Assembly (NCBI GenBank): GCA_937926555.1
Contig: CALAZX010000230.1
Span: forward strand, 1-8,821
DNA length: 8,821 bases
Direction of reading: 5' to 3'
Source: an uncultured Negativicutes bacterium
GTDB taxonomy: Bacteria; Bacillota; Negativicutes; Acidaminococcales; Acidaminococcaceae
Numbering within the stretch: position 1 is the first letter of the stretch; each line of letters starts with the position of its first letter. The notes beneath the pieces are model-generated. The model was given only the letters and a program-made list of their open reading frames with translations, made no database searches and was not told the origin of the DNA. Positions 1 through 7,070 of this stretch are shown in pieces. The position numbers were made by a program, and so were the translations under genes.

Positions 1-179
1 TCAGTCCGCCGGATTCCCCTCTTTGCCGGAGCAGTTCCGGCTGCAGCCCGCACAGCTTCCGCCGCAGCTGCCGCAGCCGCTGTCCTGCGACCGGGAGAAA
101 AGGGGACGGAGCGCCAGCAGGCAGAGGATTCCCACCGCCGCCAGCAGCAGATAGTCAAGTATTCCGAATTCAGCCCACA

Positions 180-180
<1 letters not shown>
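1..180 (-). CDS. FeoB-associated Cys-rich membrane protein
   Basis: A 59-residue peptide starting MWAEFGILDY. It has one hydrophobic membrane segment at about residues 7-28, then a short basic stretch and a cytosolic-type tail with cysteines at 36, 39, 43, 46 and 50 (spacing C-x2-C-x3-C-x2-C-x3-C); a further Cys (20) lies in the membrane segment. This architecture and the position directly after feoB match the small FeoB-associated Cys-rich membrane proteins of Bacillota, thought to help ferrous iron uptake, possibly by binding metal at the FeoB exit; that role is inferred. The start is ATG at 178-180, which shares one base with the feoB stop (TGATG) and has a GGGAGGG ribosome site about 8 bases upstream inside feoB. 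The reading frame is open further upstream, but that extension would lie within feoB and is rejected. Translation is probably coupled to feoB. Confidence 0.85.
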
Positions 181-2182
<2,002 letters not shown>

Positions 2183-2186
<4 letters not shown>

Positions 2187-2434
2187 ACCCGATCTCCTCT
2201 TCCGGGCACCGGTTCCGGTTCCACTTCTATCTTCTGAGCGTCCGCCGCGCGCAGCGTCAGCTCGTAACCTCTCACTTTTATCTCGATAGGATCACCCAAC
2301 GGCGCCCGCTTCTGCAGCACGATACGGGTGCGGGGAATCAACCCCATGTCCAGCAGCCGGTTCCGCAACGGTCCCTCGCCGCCAACTGTCCTGATGACAG
2401 AAACTCCGCCAATCTCCATTTCATCCAGCGTCAT
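2183..2434 (-). CDS. feoA: Ferrous iron transport accessory protein FeoA
   Basis: An 83-residue SH3-like FeoA-domain protein, the usual cytosolic partner that supports FeoB. The family signature is visible: a core LRNRLLDMGLIPRT at about residues 23-36, then a beta-rich stretch with APLGDPIEIKVRGYELTLR (44-62, single letters read from the frame). The C-terminal tail is short, acidic and proline-containing. The start is ATG at 2432-2434, with GGGAGG ending 5 bases upstream. The frame stays open to 2512, but the extra residues are basic, lie in the AT-rich leader and are not family-like, so the internal ATG is preferred. The stop overlaps the feoB start by 4 bases (ATGA), so the two are probably translated in a coupled manner. 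A promoter with operator-like dyads lies about 90 bases upstream. Confidence 0.95.
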
Positions 2435-2515
2435 TGTATCCTCCCGGTCTTGTCTACCTTGCTTCATATACTTCCGTTTACTTCCTTTATATCCAGCATT
2501 TTTTTCGCACAACTT

Positions 2516-2544
2516 TTAGTAAACTAATGTTAGCACCGACTAAC
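2516..2544. promoter_or_regulatory. Candidate metalloregulator operator of the feo operon
   Basis: Two adjacent dyads overlap the core promoter. One is GTTAG-N6-CTAAC (2529-2544), covering the -10 and part of the spacer. The other is TTAGT-AA-ACTAA (2516-2527), covering the expected start site. The repeated TTAG/CTAA half-sites recall operators of the DtxR/MntR/IdeR repressor family, which suits an iron uptake operon. The family assignment is inference: spacing differs from the classical DtxR box, and no Fur-like 19-bp box is seen here. Confidence 0.45.
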
Positions 2545-2555
2545 TCACTTGTCAA
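2527..2555 (-). promoter_or_regulatory. feoA promoter
   Basis: On the minus strand a perfect -35 TTGACA (2550-2555) is followed by a 17-base spacer and a -10 TAACAT (2527-2532, 4 of 6 matches to TATAAT). Transcription would start near 2520 and give a leader of about 85 bases before feoA. It sits between the ligase terminator and feoA, as expected for the operon promoter. The start site is inferred, not observed. Confidence 0.6.
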
Positions 2556-2570
2556 GTTGGCGGAAACCAC

Positions 2571-2602
2571 AAAAAATCCGGAGTGTTTTCGTCACTCCGG
2601 AT
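2571..2602 (-). terminator. Intrinsic terminator of the acyl-CoA ligase gene
   Basis: A perfect 10-bp stem (2593-2602 pairing with 2576-2585; ATCCGGAGTG and its complement) encloses a 7-base loop. On the minus strand it is followed immediately by a run of six T (2576-2571). It lies about 38 bases after the ligase stop codon and just before the feoA promoter, separating the two units. Confidence 0.9.
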
Positions 2603-2639
2603 AAGGGTAATTTGTATGATTTTTTACAGAAACGCCGGA

Positions 2640-4127
2640 TTACAGGCGATGGCGGTTCACCATGTCGTTGAGGGAGCGCTCCCGGAGCACCGTCTTGAGA
2701 ATCTTGCCGGTGTTGTTGCGGGGCAGCTGCTCCGCCAGGATGAATTCCTTGGGAACCTTGTAGGGGGCCACGCGGGCCAGCAGGTATTTACGCAGCACCC
2801 GCTTGTCCAGTTTGGCGCCCTCTGCGGGGACAACATAGGCGCAGATGGCCTGGCCCCGCAGTTTGTCGGGGATGCCGATGATGGCGGCCTCCACGATGTC
2901 GGGATGTGCCATCAGCACTTCCTCCACCTCACGGGGGTACACGTTCTCGCCGCTGGAGATGATCATGTCTTTCAGACGGTCCACAATGAAGATGTAGCCG
3001 TCCTCGTCACGGTACGCCAGGTCCTCGGTGTGGAGCCAGCCGCCACGGAGGGTGTAGGCCGTCTCCTGGGGACGGTTCAGGTAGCCCAGCATCACGTTGG
3101 GGCCCTTCACGCAGAGCTCGCCCACTTCGCCCACGCCCATCTCGTTGCCGTCCTCATCCTGGATGCTGACGGTGACATGGGTGATAGGCAGGCCGATGGA
3201 GCCCATCTTCACCAGGCTGGCCGGGTTGAAGGTGCAGACCGGGGTGGCCTCGGACAGGCCGTAGCCCTCCTGCACGATACGGCCGAACTTCCGCTGGAAG
3301 CCTTCGAAGAGAATCCGGGGCAGGGACGCGCCGCCGCTGATGAAGTAGCGCATCTGGGCCAGCTCCTCCGGCTCTGCGCCTTTCACGAACAGCTGGAACA
3401 TGGTGGGCACGCCGCAGAAGCCGTTGACATGGTAGCGTTTGATCAGGGACATGGCGTCGTTGAAGGCGTAGGTCTCCTGGATCACCACGGTGGTGCCTTT
3501 CAGCAGGTTGGCGCTGACGCTGCAGATCCAGCCGAAGCAGTGGTACATGGGCAGCACGCACATGGCGATGTCGTCCTCCTGCACGTTCACCACGTCGATG
3601 AAGTCCTCGGAGTTGGAGATCAGGTTGCGATGGCTCAGCATGGCGCCCTTGGGTCTGCCGGTGGTGCCGGATGTGTAGATGATGACGCAGTTCTCGTTCT
3701 CCTCCATCTCATACTGCACGAACTCGTGGTCCGTCTCCTCCCACAGCTCCTCGAAATGGAACTGCTCCACCTTGTTGTCGAAGCCCAGCTCGGCCAGGGC
3801 CGGTTCCAGGTCCATCTTCTTCTGGGTGATCATGATCTTCATGTCCGTGTCGCTGGCGATGTAGGCCACCTCCGGAGCGATCAGCTGGAAGTTGAAGGGG
3901 ACAACCACGCCGCCCGCCTTGATGATGGCGATGTAAGCGGCCACGAAGTTGGGGGAGTTCTTGCTGAACAGGCCCACCTTGTCGCCCTTCTTCACGCCTT
4001 TCGCCTGGAGGAAGTTGGCCCAGGTGTCCACCTGGTGCCGGAAATCCCCATAAGTAGTCGTCTTGCCTTTGAAAATGAAGACCGTCTTGTCGGCCGGATG
4101 ATCTTTGATGATATCGTAATATAACAC
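2640..4127 (-). CDS. AMP-forming acyl-CoA ligase (fatty-acid-CoA ligase-like)
   Basis: A 495-residue class I adenylate-forming enzyme that activates a carboxylic acid with ATP and CoA, probably in the cytosol. The core motifs are in order (numbered from the GTG): A3 YTSGTTGRPKG (151-161), A4 LPMYHCFG (192-199), A5 YGLSEA (289-294), A7 HTEDLA (366-371), A8 DRLKDMIISSGENVYP (383-398) and the C-terminal A10 TGKI with the catalytic lysine at 475. The overall pattern resembles the LcfB/FadD-like long- or medium-chain ligases. Substrate cannot be read from sequence; an O-succinylbenzoate or aryl acid ligase is less likely but not excluded. Start: the frame offers TTG at 4131-4133 or GTG at 4125-4127. 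The ribosome site AAAGGA is only about 3 bases from the TTG but about 9 from the GTG, so the GTG is preferred. It appears to be a single-gene unit with its own terminator. Confidence 0.92.
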   Translation of the reverse strand: MLYYDIIKDHPADKTVFIFKGKTTTYGDFRHQVDTWANFLQAKGVKKGDKVGLFSKNSPNFVAAYIAIIKAGGVVVPFNFQLIAPEVAYIASDTDMKIMITQKKMDLEPALAELGFDNKVEQFHFEELWEETDHEFVQYEMEENENCVIIYTSGTTGRPKGAMLSHRNLISNSEDFIDVVNVQEDDIAMCVLPMYHCFGWICSVSANLLKGTTVVIQETYAFNDAMSLIKRYHVNGFCGVPTMFQLFVKGAEPEELAQMRYFISGGASLPRILFEGFQRKFGRIVQEGYGLSEATPVCTFNPASLVKMGSIGLPITHVTVSIQDEDGNEMGVGEVGELCVKGPNVMLGYLNRPQETAYTLRGGWLHTEDLAYRDEDGYIFIVDRLKDMIISSGENVYPREVEEVLMAHPDIVEAAIIGIPDKLRGQAICAYVVPAEGAKLDKRVLRKYLLARVAPYKVPKEFILAEQLPRNNTGKILKTVLRERSLNDMVNRHRL

Positions 4128-4153
4128 GCGCAAATTTCCTTTCTTTTCTGCCC

Positions 4154-4168
4154 CGGGCAGCCTGCCCG
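4154..4168 (-). other. Short GC-rich hairpin in the ligase leader
   Basis: CGGGCA-GCC-TGCCCG, a 6-bp stem with a 3-base loop, lies about 10 bases upstream of the ligase ribosome site. It has no T-run on either strand, so it is not an intrinsic terminator. It may shield or position the leader; that is inference. Confidence 0.4.
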
Positions 4169-4182
4169 TCGACAGGAGAGAT

Positions 4183-4232
4183 ATTACAATGTAATCATAT
4201 TTTCTTGCTCAGATATAAAAATTGTTACATTG
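4183..4232. promoter_or_regulatory. Candidate operator upstream of the acyl-CoA ligase
   Basis: A perfect 13-base palindrome, ATTACA-A-TGTAAT (4183-4195), lies downstream of the ligase promoter. Its half-site CAATGTAA (4187-4194) recurs as an inverted copy, TTACATTG, at 4225-4232. This arrangement, in the only gap before the ligase, suggests a dimeric repressor with two sites. I cannot assign a regulator: it matches neither the FapR nor the FadR consensus I know. Confidence 0.4.
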
Positions 4233-4242
4233 CCACCTATTT

Positions 4243-4271
4243 CTTTTATCCGATTTTCGACTTTTTGTCAA
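4243..4271 (-). promoter_or_regulatory. Candidate ligase promoter
   Basis: The -35 is a perfect TTGACA (4266-4271), starting a few bases after the nagA stop. A 17-base spacer follows, then TAAAAG (4243-4248, 4 of 6 matches). The weak -10 lowers confidence. It would give a leader of about 110 bases containing the palindromes and the GC hairpin. Confidence 0.4.
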
Positions 4272-4274
4272 TAG

Positions 4275-5435
4275 TCATTTGGAAAAAACGGTGTGTCCCT
4301 CTACAATCGTGAGTGAAACCGCGCCTTTTTCGTCAAATACTGTAAAATCCGCCAGGTATCCGGGTGCCAGCGCCCCCATCTCCTTCTCGGTACCGAGAAG
4401 CCGGGCGGGAGCCTCCGTCACCGTCCGCACCGCCTCCGGCAGGGATACGCCGGTGTTCTCCCGGAAGTTCGCCAGGGCCCGGTCCAGGGTCAGGACGCTC
4501 CCCGCCAGGGTGCCGTCCGCCAGCCGCGCCTCCCCGTTCCGGACAAAGACCTCCTGGCCTCCCAGCTCGGAGTCGCAGTCCCCCAGCCCGCAGGCCCGCA
4601 TGGAGTCGGTGACCAGCGCGATGCCGCCGCAGCCCTTCACCCGGCAGACGATCCGCTGGGCGGCGGGATGGACGTGGAGGTTGTCGGCGATGAGCTCGCA
4701 GACGGCGCCGCTGTCCAGCGCTGCCCCCACCACGCCGGGATTCCGGTGGTGGAGCCCCGTCATGGCATTGAAGAGATGGGTCACCTGGCCGGCGCCGCAC
4801 TCCCGGATGGCGTACATGGCGGTATCGTAGTCCGCCGCCGTGTGGCCCAGGGTGACGCCGATGCCCTTGTCCCGGCACCGGTCGGTGAAGCGGCGCAGCT
4901 CATCCCGGGACACGGTCTCCGGTGCGATCATGACAATCCGGACCACGTCCTCCCAGGGCTCCACCAGCCTGTAGTCCGCCGGCGCGATATGGGAGGCCTT
5001 CTGGGCGCCCTTGTAGGCTTCCGCGATGAAAGGCCCTTCCAGGTACAGCCCCGCCGCACGGGCGCCGGGCAGTCCGTCCCTCATGGCCTCACGCACCGCC
5101 CCGGCCGCTGCCGCCAGTGCCTCGGGGCCGCAGGTCATGGTGGTGGGCAGGAAGGTGGTCACCCCTGTGGACGCCTGGAAAGCACTCATGGTCTCCAGGG
5201 CCTCCCGGCTGCCGTCCATAGTGTCGGCTCCCATGCAGCCGTGGATATGCAGGTTGATGAAACCCGGAGCCACATAGGCCCCGCCGGCGTCCACCACCTC
5301 ACAGCGCTCCGCCGCCTGCTCTTTCTCCCATGTTTCACGTGGAACAACCCGCTCTATTCTCCTGTCATAGAGGATCACCATGTCATCCAGCACGGTGTCC
5401 CGCATCACCAGTCGTCCGTTAATCAGCGCATTCAT
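4275..5435 (-). CDS. nagA: N-acetylglucosamine-6-phosphate deacetylase
   Basis: A 386-residue amidohydrolase that removes acetate from GlcNAc-6-phosphate, the first committed step of amino-sugar and cell-wall sugar recycling in the cytosol. Family signatures: PGFINLHIHG (57-66) with metal-site type His63 and His65, metal-binding Glu133 in LEGPF, His198 in LGHT, His220 in VTHLFNAM, substrate-side HVHP (254-257) and catalytic Asp277 in VTDSM. Length matches the family. The start is ATG at 5433-5435 (MNALINGRL), with AAGGGG about 9 bases upstream. The frame is open upstream to 5594, including an ATG at 5564 with GGAG nearby, but the added 43 residues are highly charged, lack family resemblance, and that ATG overlaps a TATAAT hexamer. 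No nagB or sugar transporter is in the window, so the gene looks solitary here. Confidence 0.93.
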   Translation of the reverse strand: MNALINGRLVMRDTVLDDMVILYDRRIERVVPRETWEKEQAAERCEVVDAGGAYVAPGFINLHIHGCMGADTMDGSREALETMSAFQASTGVTTFLPTTMTCGPEALAAAAGAVREAMRDGLPGARAAGLYLEGPFIAEAYKGAQKASHIAPADYRLVEPWEDVVRIVMIAPETVSRDELRRFTDRCRDKGIGVTLGHTAADYDTAMYAIRECGAGQVTHLFNAMTGLHHRNPGVVGAALDSGAVCELIADNLHVHPAAQRIVCRVKGCGGIALVTDSMRACGLGDCDSELGGQEVFVRNGEARLADGTLAGSVLTLDRALANFRENTGVSLPEAVRTVTEAPARLLGTEKEMGALAPGYLADFTVFDEKGAVSLTIVEGHTVFSK

Positions 5436-5562
5436 GGACGCACCCCTTTCTTCCTGTACCGTTTCTTCTGTGCGTTCCGGCTTTCCGTCATTCTGCCGTT
5501 TCTCTCCGCGGTCTGTCTCCCGGACTGCGGACTTTCTGTATGCCGGATTCCGGTTTTCTTCC

Positions 5563-5591
5563 ATTATACTCCATCCGCCGGCCGCCGTCCT
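5563..5591 (-). promoter_or_regulatory. Candidate proximal nagA promoter
   Basis: A perfect -10 TATAAT lies at 5563-5568 on the minus strand. The hexamer 17 bases upstream is AGGACG (5586-5591), sharing only the central GAC with TTGACA, so the -35 is weak. Transcripts would start near 5556, giving nagA a leader of about 120 bases. If used, it rules out the longer nagA start at 5564. Confidence 0.35.
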
Positions 5592-5719
5592 CATCTCCGG
5601 GGAAAATCTTCCTGTACGACAAAAGCCGTATTCCGCGGACCCTCGCAGGTCTCATAGGAATACGGCTCTTGTGTTTTTAGCCCTCGCAATAATCTTGCCG
5701 GTGTCAGGGGCAAAATCAT
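5591..5719 (-). CDS. Possible 42-residue small protein (unrecognised)
   Basis: An ATG at 5717-5719 opens a 42-codon frame that ends in TGA at 5591-5593. It begins MILPLTPARLL, continues with a polar middle (YSYETCEGPR at about residues 20-29) and ends FPRR. An AGAAGG stretch precedes the ATG, but the gap is only 2-3 bases, which is short. The frame runs through both arms of the 11-bp hairpin at 5624-5667, so the coding capacity may be an accident of a structured RNA. No membrane segment, signal peptide or recognisable domain is seen. The upstream promoter at 5784-5812 could supply the transcript. Confidence 0.2.
   Translation of the reverse strand: MILPLTPARLLRGLKTQEPYSYETCEGPRNTAFVVQEDFPRR
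5621..5667 (-). terminator. Strong hairpin with terminator character
   Basis: An 11-bp perfect stem (AGCCGTATTCC at 5657-5667 in the minus sense, pairing with 5624-5634) encloses a 22-base loop. On the minus strand the stem is followed by TTTTG, a modest T-run. The base of the 5' arm (AGCC) can alternatively pair with GGCT upstream in the same transcript, so an attenuator is possible. On the plus strand the downstream tract (CTTGTGTTTTTAG) is poorer. Confidence 0.5.
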
Positions 5720-5777
5720 TTCCTTCTATATGTATGACGGAACCGCTTTCAAAATTCCGTCCTCACTTCTTCATCTT
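5621..5777 (-). ncRNA. Candidate structured leader or small RNA between bioB and nagA
   Basis: The promoter at 5784-5812 predicts an RNA starting near 5777. It would fold into a 7-bp hairpin (5755-5761 with 5736-5742), a 5-bp hairpin UUGCC/GGCAA (5709-5713 with 5695-5699), a possible GGCU/AGCC hairpin, and the strong 11-bp terminator-like stem ending near 5624. TGCGAGGG occurs twice (minus sense, 5681-5688 and 5640-5647). Ending at that stem gives an RNA of about 155 bases; read-through would give nagA a leader of about 340 bases. I do not recognise it as a known riboswitch class, T-box, 6S or SRP RNA. Existence is inferred from promoter plus structure only. Confidence 0.35.
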
Positions 5778-5783
5778 GCATCA

Positions 5784-5812
5784 ATTGTATCACGGGGCAT
5801 GGGAAAGTTCAA
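5784..5812 (-). promoter_or_regulatory. Extended -10 promoter upstream of the structured locus
   Basis: On the minus strand TTGAAC (5807-5812) is followed by a 17-base spacer and TACAAT (5784-5789). The TG of an extended -10 (TGATACAAT) lies just upstream of the -10 hexamer. It lies about 80 bases past the bioB stop, so it begins a new transcription unit that reads toward nagA. Confidence 0.55.
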
Positions 5813-5890
5813 ACCGCCGGAGGCCTGTTTGTGCCCTTTTCCCCCTTATATCACATAAAGTTCATAAAGAGAGGCGGTTCAGCGCGTTTC
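5813..5890. other. bioB 3' flank without a clear terminator
   Basis: The only symmetry seen is a 7-bp inverted repeat, AACCGCC at 5812-5818 and GGCGGTT at 5873-5879, with a 54-base gap and no adjoining T-run. It is a weak candidate for ending bioB transcription. Nothing else is recognised here. Confidence 0.2.
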
Positions 5891-6907
5891 TCAGCGGGAA
5901 ACGGTCTCTTTCACCGGTTCGGGGACCACGGCCTCCTCGGCCTTGTTGGTCAGACCCAGGCGTTTCAGCATGGCCAGGTCGGTGGCGATGGTGGCTGCGC
6001 CCGCAGTAGTCAGCATGTTGCCGGTGATGGTGGCGGACACGCCGTGACCGATGACGGTCTCTCCTGCGCCGGGCAGCACGGCACGGCCTGCGGCCAGACG
6101 GATATTGGCCTCCGGATTGATGAACCGGAAGAATGCCAGGGTCCGCTGCACGTCATCCCCGCTGAGCTGGGGCAGGTCTTCCAGCGGCGTACCCTTGATG
6201 GGGATCAGGGTGTTGATAGGGATGGACTTGATGCCCAGTTCGGACAGGGTCAGGGCCATGTCCAGACGGTCTTCCCAGTTCTCGCCCAGTCCGATGATGC
6301 CGCCGGAGCATACGGTCAGGCCCACTTTCTGGGCCAGCTTGATGGTGCGGATCTTGTCATCGAAGGTATGGGTGGTGCAGATCTCCGGGAAGAAACGGCG
6401 GGAGGTCTCGATATTGTTGTGGATGTTGGTTACACCCACCTCTTTCAGCTGACGGAACTGCTCCTCGTCCAGGAAACCCATGGAGGCGCAGAGTCCGATC
6501 TTCAGCTCTTTGCGCATAAGACGGTAAGCGTCCAGGGCTTTCTCGAAGTCCTTGCCTTTCAAGGCGCGGCCTGCGGTGACAATGGCCAGCCGGTTCACGC
6601 CGGCCTCCTCGTTGGCCCGTGCCAGCTCCAGGATCTCCTCCTTGGAGAGGAAGTTGTACTCCTCTACGCCGGTATGGTTGCAGGAAGCCTGGGCGCAGTA
6701 CTTGCAGTTCTCGCTGCAGCGGCCGCTGCGGCCGTTGATGATGGAACACAGGTCGAACATGTTGCCGCAGAAACGTTTCTGCAGTCTGCCGGCGCCTTCC
6801 AGCAGCTCGTCCAGATCCGCGGTCAGGAAGATGGAGAGGTCGTCCCCTCTCTTGATTCTGTAACCGTCCAGGATTTTGTCGGTAAGTTCAGCGATTGTCA
6901 TTGCCAT
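5891..6907 (-). CDS. bioB: Biotin synthase, radical SAM, variant auxiliary cluster ligands
   Basis: A 338-residue radical SAM enzyme that inserts sulfur into dethiobiotin, the last step of biotin synthesis. The SAM-cluster motif is CSENCKYC (Cys64, 68, 71), and the BioB-type blocks IHNNIETS, VCSGGIIGLGE, PINTLIPIKGTPL and NIRLAAGR follow. Auxiliary-cluster positions by eye: the E. coli Cys97 position is Ala (in LAIVTAGR), whereas Cys140 (CASMG) and Cys200 (VCSGG) match Cys128 and Cys188, and Arg270 matches Arg260. An extra Cys177 sits in EICTTHTF where E. coli has Ile. This resembles the anaerobe-type (Type II) BioB reported to carry a 4Fe-5S auxiliary cluster. The start is ATG at 6905-6907, with GGGG 8 bases upstream; a second ATG at 6901 is possible. 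The frame is open to 6955, but that would run through the BirA operator. No other biotin genes are in view. Confidence 0.95.
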   Translation of the reverse strand: MAMTIAELTDKILDGYRIKRGDDLSIFLTADLDELLEGAGRLQKRFCGNMFDLCSIINGRSGRCSENCKYCAQASCNHTGVEEYNFLSKEEILELARANEEAGVNRLAIVTAGRALKGKDFEKALDAYRLMRKELKIGLCASMGFLDEEQFRQLKEVGVTNIHNNIETSRRFFPEICTTHTFDDKIRTIKLAQKVGLTVCSGGIIGLGENWEDRLDMALTLSELGIKSIPINTLIPIKGTPLEDLPQLSGDDVQRTLAFFRFINPEANIRLAAGRAVLPGAGETVIGHGVSATITGNMLTTAGAATIATDLAMLKRLGLTNKAEEAVVPEPVKETVSR

Positions 6908-6933
6908 ATGAAAAGCCCCATTTCTCTCTATTA

Positions 6934-6965
6934 TCGTTAACCATAATAAACGCATCGGTTGACAT
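6934..6965. promoter_or_regulatory. BirA operator of bioB
   Basis: TCGTTAACC (6934-6942), a 14-base spacer, then GGTTGACAT (6957-6965). This matches the known bacterial biotin operator pattern TTGTNAACC-N14/15-GGTTNACAA in half-site, orientation and spacing. It starts inside the predicted transcription start and lies just downstream of the -10, as expected for repression by biotinoyl-AMP-loaded BirA. Confidence 0.85.
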
Positions 6966-6967
6966 TA

Positions 6968-6996
6968 ATTATAATCAAACTGCCATGAAACGTCAA
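6968..6996 (-). promoter_or_regulatory. bioB promoter
   Basis: On the minus strand TTGACG (6991-6996, 5 of 6 matches), a 17-base spacer and a perfect TATAAT (6968-6973). Transcription would start near 6961, inside the BirA operator, with a leader of about 55 bases to the ATG at 6907. Confidence 0.85.
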
Positions 6997-7070
6997 CCTT
7001 TTATTATTGTTAGTTAACTTAGAGAGAAACAGGGCTGCGGATCCGTTCCGTCAGGCTGTCTCCGGCAGGG

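Noticed and set aside
2516..2544. Fur box or BirA operator upstream of feoA
   Set aside because: No GATAATGATAATCATTATC-like 19-mer is present and the half-sites lack the AACC/GGTT core of BirA sites.
2583..4124. Long plus-strand reading frame opposite the acyl-CoA ligase
   Set aside because: It is the mirror of a GC-rich gene: rich in His, Val, Leu, Gln and Asp with no recognisable domain, and it has no start context. The minus-strand ligase explains the region fully.
4254..4275. nagA intrinsic terminator
   Set aside because: GACT/AGTC gives only a 4-bp stem with a 10-base loop, and the same bases form the ligase -35.
4668..5657. Plus-strand reading frame opposite nagA and its leader
   Set aside because: Shadow frame; low-complexity composition, no domain, no ribosome site, and it crosses the hairpin and promoters.
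5621..5777. Known RNA class (T-box, 6S, SRP RNA or preQ1 riboswitch)
   Set aside because: The stretch GAGGGTCCGCGG recalls part of a T-box but lacks the TGGNA core and lies within the hairpin loop and its 3' arm, on the wrong side. The ends do not pair as in 6S RNA, the SRP loop motif is absent, and AAAAAC after GGCT alone does not make a preQ1 aptamer.
7019..7070. rmuC intrinsic terminator
   Set aside because: The segment has short GC symmetries such as CGGATCCG but no stem followed by a T-run; not enough to call.
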